This document shows, one piece after another, positions 7,527-13,371 of a stretch of 13,371 nt of DNA (the first letter of the stretch is position 1; every line of letters begins with the position of its first letter). The stretch comes from Opitutia bacterium (GTDB lineage: Bacteria; Verrucomicrobiota; Verrucomicrobiia; Opitutales; Seribacteraceae), in contig NZLE01000102.1 in the NCBI GenBank assembly GCA_002692605.1, positions 1-13,371 of the forward strand, read 5' to 3'. The notes under the pieces are model-generated. The model did no database searches. It had not been told where the DNA came from and saw nothing but the letters and a program-made list of their open reading frames with translations. Both the position numbers and the translations under genes were made by a program.

Positions 7527-9371
7527 TCACTCTACGGTTACGGATTTGGCCAAATTCCTTGGCTTATCAACGTCCAAACCACGCAAACGAGCAAAATGAT
7601 AGGCAAACAACTGCAAGGGAAGGTTTGCCAAAATTGGTCGCACCACCTCATGTGCGTCAGGAAGTCGAAAAACGTCGTCGGCCGCTTCCTCGGGTATTTC
7701 AATGCCATCGGGCGCAATTGCGAGCACCGGCCCCTTCCGCGCTTTGACCTCCTGCATATTCGCAATGGTCTTAGCGGAAAGTTCGTTACCCTCAACAATG
7801 AAAACAGATGGGCAGTCAGGATTAATCAAGGCAATCGGACCATGCTTTAATTCGGCCGCTGGGTAACCTTCGGCGTGCGCATAGGAAATTTCCTTCAACT
7901 TCAATGCCCCTTCCAAGGCAACCGGATAAAGGCTTTGTCTGCCCAAAAAAAGAAGATGCTCCGCTTTGGAATACTTTATGGCAAGTTCCCTAATTTGCTC
8001 TCCTTTTTGCAACACTTCCGAGACCAAATCAGGAAGGCCCTTCAAAGCCTCGACAATCGACTGCCCGTCCATAGGGGAGAGATCTCTCATTCTCCCGAGG
8101 GCCAGCCCGAGCATTGCGCAAAGACAAGCCTGAGAGGAAAAGGCTTTCGTGGAAGCGACTCCAATTTCCGGACCAACTCGCTGATAGACTCCACCATCCG
8201 TCTCTCTTGCCAGAGAAGAGCCAACTACGTTGGTAATCCCGAGAGTGAGCAGACCCTTGGTCTTTGCTTCCCTAACCGCTTCCAAGGTATCCAAGGTTTC
8301 TCCGGATTGACTTACTGCGATGACCAAAGACTTTCCGGCCTTGGGCGAGTTACGGTAGCGAAACTCCGATGCATGTTCGACCTCAACGGGTACGCGCGCC
8401 AAGCGTTCGATCAAATATTCGCCTACCATGCACGCGTGTCTGGCAGTTCCGCAAGCTACGAAGATAATGCGGTCCAAATTGCGCAGTTCATCCTCATGCC
8501 CCTCAAGCCCCCCCAGTTTGGAGGTTGTTCCATCATCGCCGAAACGACCGAGCAAGGTGTTCTGCAGGGCCATGGGCTGCTCGTAGATCTCTTTCTCCAT
8601 GTAGGAATCAAAATCGCCCAATTCAACTTCTTCAGAAACTTCATCCACGGGGTGGGTTACGGCGGTCGCTTCCTGTCCTTCCAAAGTGGTGATTCTGAAG
8701 TCGTTTGCTTGGAGAACCGCCAATTCTCCATCATTGAGGAAGACCGCTTCCTTGGCTCGTCCGACGAAGGCCGAAGCATCACTGGCTATGAAATTCGCCT
8801 CATCTCCCAAACCAACCACCAATGGAGATCCCCGGCGCGCCCCAATCATCGTATCGGGGTAGTCCAAGCAAAGAACTGCAATTCCGTAAGCTCCGCGACA
8901 TTGAGGCAACGCTTGCCGGACCGCATCGACGAATCGATTCTCACCTTCCGGCAGTTCGGAATAATGGAAAGCGATCAGGTTACAGAGAACTTCGGAGTCC
9001 GTTTCGGATGCAAAGTCTATCCCTTTGTCGGAAAGGAACCTTTTCAAGGCGCCAAAATTTTCGATAACACCGTTATGAACCAAAACGAACTTATCATCGT
9101 AGCTCAGATGAGGATGAGTGTTGGAGACGGTCACCGCACCGTGAGTGGCCCATCGGGTATGAGCGATACCAAGGGATGCGGGTGAGCACTTTTTCTGGAC
9201 GGACTCCGCGAGGTTATTCACCCGACCCGTTTCACGAGCCATTGAAAATTTCGAGCCTTCATGGAAGGCAATGCCAGCCGAGTCATACCCCCTGTACTCC
9301 AATCGACGAAGACCATCGATTAGAGGAGCTTGTGCGGTTTCACGACCTAAATATCCTACTATTCCACACAT
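7527..9371 (-). CDS. glmS: Glutamine--fructose-6-phosphate aminotransferase (isomerizing), GlmS
   Basis: The complete 614-residue enzyme has the usual family length. It makes glucosamine-6-phosphate from fructose-6-phosphate and glutamine, the first step towards UDP-GlcNAc for peptidoglycan and outer-membrane glycans. It starts MCGIVGY, so Cys2 becomes the N-terminal nucleophile of the glutaminase domain after Met removal. Glutaminase motifs RGYDSAGI (27-34), HTRWATHG (71-78), HNGVIEN (99-105) and SETDSE (122-127) are intact. Two SIS sugar-phosphate isomerase domains follow, with ACGTARHA and SQSGETLDTLEA in the first and EGALKLKEISYAHAEGYPAAELKHGP in the second. The C-terminus ends DKPRNLAKSVTVE, the highly conserved tail whose coding sequence is the Tn7 target in other bacteria. 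The 90 bp upstream show no glmS ribozyme-like structure. It lies downstream of the copper-domain gene on the same strand, but the gap argues for its own promoter. Confidence 0.97.
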   Translation of the reverse strand: MCGIVGYLGRETAQAPLIDGLRRLEYRGYDSAGIAFHEGSKFSMARETGRVNNLAESVQKKCSPASLGIAHTRWATHGAVTVSNTHPHLSYDDKFVLVHNGVIENFGALKRFLSDKGIDFASETDSEVLCNLIAFHYSELPEGENRFVDAVRQALPQCRGAYGIAVLCLDYPDTMIGARRGSPLVVGLGDEANFIASDASAFVGRAKEAVFLNDGELAVLQANDFRITTLEGQEATAVTHPVDEVSEEVELGDFDSYMEKEIYEQPMALQNTLLGRFGDDGTTSKLGGLEGHEDELRNLDRIIFVACGTARHACMVGEYLIERLARVPVEVEHASEFRYRNSPKAGKSLVIAVSQSGETLDTLEAVREAKTKGLLTLGITNVVGSSLARETDGGVYQRVGPEIGVASTKAFSSQACLCAMLGLALGRMRDLSPMDGQSIVEALKGLPDLVSEVLQKGEQIRELAIKYSKAEHLLFLGRQSLYPVALEGALKLKEISYAHAEGYPAAELKHGPIALINPDCPSVFIVEGNELSAKTIANMQEVKARKGPVLAIAPDGIEIPEEAADDVFRLPDAHEVVRPILANLPLQLFAYHFARLRGLDVDKPRNLAKSVTVE

Positions 9372-9461
9372 AGCCTTACAAATTTACGGCAAGCAGAAGA
9401 TTTCTTCAAATCAATTCAAAGACCTTCCGTTTGCATGCCTGCCAAAAGAATCCCTGATATG

Positions 9462-11081
9462 CTAAGGCCAAGAATAGACGATGTGAATGAGATTTTCATC
9501 GGCAGAAAGAGGGATACGCAAATCTCCATCCGCTCTCGAATGACCGCTTTTTCGGACTAATATTGGTTTGGCTCCCCGCTTGATCATGCACTCCATTGAG
9601 TCACTGAGAAGATACTTGTCGTCAAGTTCTTGAGCGCCAACGCCGACTCTTAGATAAAGATCGGTTAAGTCCTCTCCGTTTCTTTTGATTTCAATTCTTC
9701 GGACAAGGCTCCAATTGCCTTTTTCCGTTTTCGTTGGTTGACAGAAATCTTCGAAGAAAGAGGCTCCTATCGAATACCTAAAAGTTGGTTGTTGCCTTTG
9801 ATTGAGATGATAGCCTCGAAATCGAACCAAAGATGAACGCTCCTCGGGATCAGGCCATGGATCATCGGGTTTCTTCAAATTTGCAAATGCATCTCCATTC
9901 GGAAAATAAAAAGCCTCTTCCCCAGCAGGAGGTTGAAAACCCTGACCCCGACCGGTCCAGTGCCTTCCGCCATCCATGAACTCACCTCGCCAAAGAATTG
10001 CCAATCGCATTTGGTTGGCGTCAAAGGCGAGGTTCAGGCCCTCGTCATAACCAACTCCAATTGCCCTGGGTCCGGCTCGATCAATGAAATTTCGGTACAT
10101 TACGGCTTCTCCGGGCAAAGGCATCACTGGGATTGGCTCCGGAGGTGCTTTAACGGAGCCCTTGTTTCCGCCTTTCGAAAGGGAAGTTTCCTTGAATCCG
10201 GGTCCTTTCCATCCAACGTATAGGGATTCCCCACCTCCTTTCTCAAAGTAACCCACCTTGATGGTATGCTTTCCGGTTTCGAGTTTTATCTTTCCCGAGA
10301 CTCTCTTGTTTCCATGAACCCCATCATTATTTACTACGAGCTGATCATTTATTCTTAAGTCTGAACCATCGTCGGAGGTGAGAAAGAACTCATAGGATCC
10401 ACTCTTTTCGATCTCGAAATCGCCGGTAAAGGAGAAACCGAACCCATCTTTCCTATTCGCTTTGGATATGGTGAAGAAGCCATCTTCGATCATGCCAGAC
10501 TGGTTGGCCTCAAGTTCATCCCAATTCGGCAGCTTGCTCCAATTCCCATGAAACAATTCGTATTTGAGATTCACTATGGGTGAAAGATTATTCGCTACAA
10601 TCATAACTCCATTCATCATTTGAGCATGACCAGGGAAGGTGCAAACATAGGGGTATGGACCGACCTTCTTGGGCACCTCGAGGTAAAGAGTTTCTTCCCC
10701 CTTGGGATTGACCATATCCGTTTGCGCTATGATTCGAGGATGACCTTCCGGAACCCAATTCATCTCAACGCCTTTCTCACCCAACTTCAAAACGGCATCG
10801 GCAACCTCCTTGCCCTTGTCATCCCTATTGCCTTTGGCAGGTTTGCAAAGGATCAAATTATGCGGAAGGTCATCCGGGTTTTTGAAGAGAATCTTGATCT
10901 TTTCTCCGGGTTTCACCGAGAAACTAGGTAAATCGTACTTCATCTGCGCAACGAGAGTTGAGATCTTGAACTCTCGGTCGACTTTCTCGAAACCCGGTGG
11001 AGGGCTTGCTGAAAGCAAATGCGCCAAAAGGACCGAAAAAGTCGCAAAGATTACAAAGGGTACGGACATCATATACATCAT
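9462..11081 (-). CDS. Secreted azurin/plastocyanin-like copper protein with PA14 domain
   Basis: The 539-residue protein starts with a hydrophobic signal peptide (about 1-25, ending near LLSASPPP). Residues about 38-163 form a blue (type 1) copper domain. Ligands are visible as H74 in DLPHNL and the azurin-type set C147, H152 and M156 in CTFPGHAQMMNG. Residues about 172-296 look like a PA14 domain (KYELFHGNW; FEIEKSGSYEFFLTSDDGSDLRI; a YVGWKGPG end), a fold that often binds carbohydrate. The C-terminal part from about 320 (MPLPGEAVMYRNFIDR, ILWRGEFMDGGRHWTGRGQGF) resembles an unnamed domain I associate with large secreted Planctomycetota/Verrucomicrobiota redox proteins. No heme CXXCH motif is present. 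A role as an extracytoplasmic electron carrier or sugar-associated redox protein is inference. Starts at M1, M4 or M5 are all possible. Confidence 0.85.
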   Translation of the reverse strand: MMYMMSVPFVIFATFSVLLAHLLSASPPPGFEKVDREFKISTLVAQMKYDLPSFSVKPGEKIKILFKNPDDLPHNLILCKPAKGNRDDKGKEVADAVLKLGEKGVEMNWVPEGHPRIIAQTDMVNPKGEETLYLEVPKKVGPYPYVCTFPGHAQMMNGVMIVANNLSPIVNLKYELFHGNWSKLPNWDELEANQSGMIEDGFFTISKANRKDGFGFSFTGDFEIEKSGSYEFFLTSDDGSDLRINDQLVVNNDGVHGNKRVSGKIKLETGKHTIKVGYFEKGGGESLYVGWKGPGFKETSLSKGGNKGSVKAPPEPIPVMPLPGEAVMYRNFIDRAGPRAIGVGYDEGLNLAFDANQMRLAILWRGEFMDGGRHWTGRGQGFQPPAGEEAFYFPNGDAFANLKKPDDPWPDPEERSSLVRFRGYHLNQRQQPTFRYSIGASFFEDFCQPTKTEKGNWSLVRRIEIKRNGEDLTDLYLRVGVGAQELDDKYLLSDSMECMIKRGAKPILVRKSGHSRADGDLRIPLSADENLIHIVYSWP

Positions 11082-11209
11082 AACTGGGATATTGTATTTA
11101 CAACTGATAAATTGCAGTGAAAACTAAAATTGATGGCGAGCATATTCCTCCACGTAAAATGACTTTTCGCGAAGATACAGTTAAATCAAAAGGTTTTCAT
11201 CTTCTCGGC
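11082..11209. other. Divergent intergenic region with TTGTA-TT-TACAA palindrome
   Basis: This AT-rich stretch separates the minus-strand copper-protein gene from the plus-strand sulfatase-fold gene and should hold both promoters. A perfect 12-bp palindrome, TTGTATTTACAA, occupies 11092-11103. On the minus strand the TACAAT it contains resembles a -10 box, but it would leave almost no leader. No convincing -35 partner was found, so no promoter is called. If the sulfatase-fold frame starts at its upstream GTG (11117), the intergenic part shrinks to 35 bp. Confidence 0.3.
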
Positions 11210-12826
11210 ATGGGCGCAAATCTTAGGTGTCTTTGCCTCGTGTTTTTATCGTGTACTGAGCTTTTTTCTTACGCAGAGAGCTTCGAGGATCGCAATTTGA
11301 TCCTTGTGATCACGGAAGACCACGCGACCGAAACCCTTTTGACGGAATCCGGTCTCAAACTAAATGATAGTCCCACTCCAAACCTCAGCGAACTCGCGCG
11401 GAAGGGTCTCATCTTTGCCAATGCTTTTTGCGCCAATGCAAATACCGGACCAAGCACTGCGTCCCTCTTAACCGGTCAGCACCCTCATGCTAACTATGTT
11501 TTGCATAACGGAGACAAATTCGGCGGAATTAAGACTAATCTGGCAAAAATACTTCAGGAAAACGGGTATGAGACCGCTCTTTTCGGCAAGTGGGATTTCG
11601 GGAGTCAACCCCAAGGGTTTTCTCATTGGGAAATCCTGTCGGACGGAGACCAATTCTATAATCCCGAATTTTGGAACCCAAAGGGGAAAAAGAACATAGA
11701 AGGGCATACCACTGACGTAATCACCGACCTGTTTCTCGAATGGGTGACGCGGCGGCAAAACGCTTCCGCCCAAAAACCCTTCTTTGCCCTTATTCAATAC
11801 AATGGAACCCGAAAACCATGGATGCCCGCATTACGCCATCTTGAACTATACGATGACGTTTTGCTGCCCGAACCTCTGACTCTTTTTGACGAACACAAGG
11901 GAAGAGCTCCGCCTTCCAGGTATCAGGAAATGAACATCCAAAGGAATCTAAGTCTGGCGGACGACCTTTTTTTGCCGAAGCTTGAAGAAAACCAAGGTTC
12001 AAACGAAGGAAACCCAAACGCCAAATCTCTTAGAAACCTCAAGCGCATGAATGAAGAGCAACTTTCAACTTGGCAACTTTCCTGGAGACCAAAGAACGAA
12101 GCCTTTTGGAGAGACACTTATGAGGGAGAGGCTTTGGTTCGCTGGAAATACCAGAGATTTGTCAAAAATTATTTGAGATGCCTGAGGGGCATCGACGAAA
12201 ACGTCGGACGGATTGTCAGCGGAATAAACGAAATTCTTGGCAAAAATTGCATTCTTTTTTACACGGCAAGCAAGGGGAGGTTTTTAGGTCAAAATGGTTG
12301 GTTTGGGGATTCTTGGGCATACGATCCTTCCTCGCGCATTCCAATGCTTTTACATGACTTTGCCAACAATGAGAACTTCACTGGGCAAAGAACCGACCTG
12401 ACAAGTTCGATTGACTTGGCCCCGACGATTCTTGGCATTTGCAAAATACCTGACTCCAAGGGGATGCAAGGACTGGACCTATTCATGCCGATGGAGGAAA
12501 GAAAGGAAATGGTTCGGAAATACCTTTATTTTCACCACTATGACTTCCCCGCGAAATCCATGGTTCCCAAGCATTACGCCATCCGTAGCGAAAGCCATAA
12601 ACTCATTCATTATTACCAATTCGACGAATGGGAGTTTTTTGACTTGAACAAGGATCCCTTGGAAAAAAACAATCTTCATTCCGATGAATTGCAAAAGGAA
12701 ACGCTTGATCGGCTCATGGAAGACATGAAATCCGTTAGGCAATTTTTTCAGGACAATTCGGAAATTTCCATAATGGCCGAAGAATGGAGACGTATTTATC
12801 GTGGACCGAACGCAAGATATGACTAG
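11210..12826 (+). CDS. Secreted sulfatase-fold protein, probable pseudoenzyme
   Basis: From the ATG at 11210 the protein has 538 residues. It begins with a signal peptide (MGANLR, hydrophobic run, SYA/ES cleavage). In-frame starts at 11159 (ATG) and 11117 (GTG) would lengthen it by 17 or 31 residues. The frame is the sulfatase/alkaline phosphatase fold throughout, with PTPNLSELARKG, SLLTGQHPHANY, LAKILQENGYETALFGKWDFG, SIDLAPTILGICKIP and a C-terminal EWEFFDLNKDPLEKNNL. However, the active site is degenerate. The formylglycine position is Thr (TGPST, codon 11444-11446) instead of Cys or Ser, and the motif Arg is Thr. The first metal Asp is Glu (ITEDH), GKWH is GKWD, and the DHG/DNG metal motif is SKG (TASKG). 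It is therefore unlikely to hydrolyse sulfate esters and may bind glycans or assist the canonical sulfatase that follows. A region at roughly residues 220-315 is longer than in simple sulfatases and charged. Confidence 0.85.
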   Translation: MGANLRCLCLVFLSCTELFSYAESFEDRNLILVITEDHATETLLTESGLKLNDSPTPNLSELARKGLIFANAFCANANTGPSTASLLTGQHPHANYVLHNGDKFGGIKTNLAKILQENGYETALFGKWDFGSQPQGFSHWEILSDGDQFYNPEFWNPKGKKNIEGHTTDVITDLFLEWVTRRQNASAQKPFFALIQYNGTRKPWMPALRHLELYDDVLLPEPLTLFDEHKGRAPPSRYQEMNIQRNLSLADDLFLPKLEENQGSNEGNPNAKSLRNLKRMNEEQLSTWQLSWRPKNEAFWRDTYEGEALVRWKYQRFVKNYLRCLRGIDENVGRIVSGINEILGKNCILFYTASKGRFLGQNGWFGDSWAYDPSSRIPMLLHDFANNENFTGQRTDLTSSIDLAPTILGICKIPDSKGMQGLDLFMPMEERKEMVRKYLYFHHYDFPAKSMVPKHYAIRSESHKLIHYYQFDEWEFFDLNKDPLEKNNLHSDELQKETLDRLMEDMKSVRQFFQDNSEISIMAEEWRRIYRGPNARYD

Positions 12827-12857
12827 GCAAGCGCGCTTATCGAATGCCTACGCTTGC
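12826..12857 (+). repeat. Inverted repeats just after the pseudo-sulfatase stop
   Basis: GCAAGCG (12827-12833) can pair with CGCTTGC (12851-12857). A 10-bp perfect palindrome, AAGCGCGCTT, is nested at 12829-12838, and AGGCA (12825-12829) can pair with TGCCT (12845-12849). These are mutually exclusive folds in the 3' untranslated part of the preceding gene. There is no T-run after them, so they look more like a transcript-end stabiliser than a terminator. Confidence 0.35.
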
Positions 12858-12899
12858 TTGGTAAATAATTACAAATTTCATGTAAAACTAAAAAAAGTA

Positions 12900-12927
12900 T
12901 TGAAATACCATCATAGGCATTGATAAT
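12900..12927 (+). promoter_or_regulatory. Sigma70-like promoter in sulfatase intergenic region
   Basis: TTGAAA (12900-12905) and GATAAT (12922-12927) each match five of six consensus bases and are separated by 16 bp, within an AT-rich stretch. The predicted start is about 12934. It is the best promoter-like pair I found in the window. Transcripts from it would meet the strong terminator at 12954-12992 after only about 60 nt. Confidence 0.45.
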
Positions 12928-12933
12928 GCGTAC

Positions 12934-12992
12934 ATATAGGAATGCATATCCTGAAAGGCATCGTTTGGGAGGACGATGCCTTTCTCTTTTTT
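12934..12992 (+). ncRNA. Candidate short structured RNA or attenuator leader
   Basis: From the predicted start to the terminator T-run is about 60 nt. It contains a small AGGA/TCCT hairpin (about 12938-12952) followed by the 11-bp terminator stem. No start codon with a plausible ribosome site and frame is evident inside. This could be a small regulatory RNA, or a leader that attenuates transcription into the sulfatase gene starting at 13052. It is inferred from promoter plus terminator only, and no known RNA family was recognised. Confidence 0.3.
12954..12992 (+). terminator. Strong intrinsic terminator
   Basis: AAAGGCATCGT (12954-12964) and ACGATGCCTTT (12973-12983) form a perfect 11-bp stem with an 8-nt loop, followed by CTCTTTTTT (12984-12992). 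This is a textbook rho-independent terminator on the plus strand. It lies 128 bp after the pseudo-sulfatase stop and 60 bp before the next sulfatase gene, so those two genes are probably not one simple operon. Confidence 0.88.
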
Positions 12993-13051
12993 AAAGTATA
13001 GCGTTAAAACTGCTTGAGGTCGGGCATACTTTGTAACATCAAATAGACCTA

Positions 13052-13371
13052 ATGAAACCTTCTACATTTCTCTTCACCCTCATAACGCTTGTTTCGTCTT
13101 TGTCGCTATCTTCAAAGCAGACATCCTCTCCCAATATCCTATTCGTCTTCACCGACGACCATGCCCCTCATGCAATTGGCGCTTACAACGGCTGGCTTAA
13201 GTCAGTCAACCCGACTCCCACGATCGATAAACTGGCCAAGGAAGGAATGCTGTTTGTCAACAGCTTCTGCACCAATTCCATTTGCGGGCCGAGTCGAGCG
13301 GTGATTCAAACCGGTAAGCATAGCCACAAAAACGGCTTCATGAACAATGGTAATACCTTCGATTGGAATCA
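13052..13371 (+). CDS. Secreted sulfatase with intact active-site motif (3' end cut by window edge)
   Basis: The frame is open for 106 codons from the ATG at 13052 to the right edge. A signal peptide (MKPSTFLFTLITLVSSLSLSS) is followed by the sulfatase start. The metal-binding FTDDH has D35 and D36. PTPTIDKLAKEG follows, then the formylglycine motif C-G-P-S-R at 78-82 and QTGKHSHKNG. Cys78 would be converted to formylglycine by a maturase encoded elsewhere. Sulfatases of this type in PVC bacteria are exported and remove sulfate from polysaccharides such as algal glycans, but the substrate cannot be told from this fragment. Around the motif it aligns without gaps with the preceding degenerate protein. 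Most of the gene, including the second half of the active site, lies outside the window. Confidence 0.9.
   Translation, partial: MKPSTFLFTLITLVSSLSLSSKQTSSPNILFVFTDDHAPHAIGAYNGWLKSVNPTPTIDKLAKEGMLFVNSFCTNSICGPSRAVIQTGKHSHKNGFMNNGNTFDWN

Noticed and set aside
7490..7530. Tn7-type transposon end next to glmS
   Set aside because: No Tn7-like terminal sequence, direct repeat of a target site or tns gene could be seen near the expected insertion point.
7875..9185. A 436-codon open frame on the plus strand inside glmS
   Set aside because: It is fully antisense to an intact, highly conserved glmS and its product resembles no family; it is a shadow frame.
9372..9461. glmS ribozyme/riboswitch upstream of glmS
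   Set aside because: The gap is only 90 bp, shows no recognisable ribozyme core, and the ribozyme is mainly known from Gram-positive bacteria.
11210..12826. Calling the sulfatase-fold gene a pseudogene
   Set aside because: The frame is full length with no stops or frameshifts and has a plausible signal peptide; substitution of active-site residues fits a pseudoenzyme better than gene decay.

Overview
The window looks like chromosomal DNA of moderate GC content from a bacterium of the PVC group, most likely a (marine) Verrucomicrobiota member, although Planctomycetota or Lentisphaerota cannot be excluded. The basis is family content only: secreted sulfatases, an azurin-like copper domain fused to a PA14 domain, few recognisable Shine-Dalgarno sites and apparent TTG starts. 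No rRNA, tRNA, CRISPR array, transposase or integrase gene was seen. The largest gap between genes is 225 bp.

Left third (1-5435, minus strand): a compact operon in the order jetA, jetB, jetC, with 4-bp and 8-bp gene overlaps. The three products match the DUF3375, DUF4194 and SMC/MukB-like ATPase families that form the loop-extruding complex of a type I Wadjet anti-plasmid system. jetC runs off the left edge only a few dozen residues before its expected end. The fourth gene, the TOPRIM nuclease jetD, should lie just beyond the edge and cannot be seen.

Middle (5585-9371): a minus-strand beta-propeller lipoprotein gene, a divergently transcribed stand-alone sirtuin (Sir2 NAD-dependent deacylase), and a complete minus-strand glmS (glucosamine-6-phosphate synthase) convergent with the sirtuin. 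The Wadjet operon lies about 2 kb beyond the 3' end of glmS, the side on which Tn7-like elements insert in other bacteria, but no transposon ends were found.

Right third (9462-13371): a minus-strand secreted protein joining an azurin-type blue copper domain, a PA14 domain and an unassigned C-terminal region. Divergent from it is a secreted sulfatase-fold protein whose catalytic residues are almost all replaced, so it is probably a pseudoenzyme. A canonical sulfatase with an intact C-G-P-S-R formylglycine motif follows on the same strand and is cut by the right edge. The 225 bp between the two sulfatase-family genes holds a good sigma70-like promoter, a small hairpin and a strong intrinsic terminator, which together suggest a roughly 60-nt RNA or a transcription attenuator.

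The most noteworthy observations are the tandem dead/live sulfatase pair, the structured intergenic unit between them, and the Wadjet operon near glmS. I did not find clear evidence of an entirely undescribed system.
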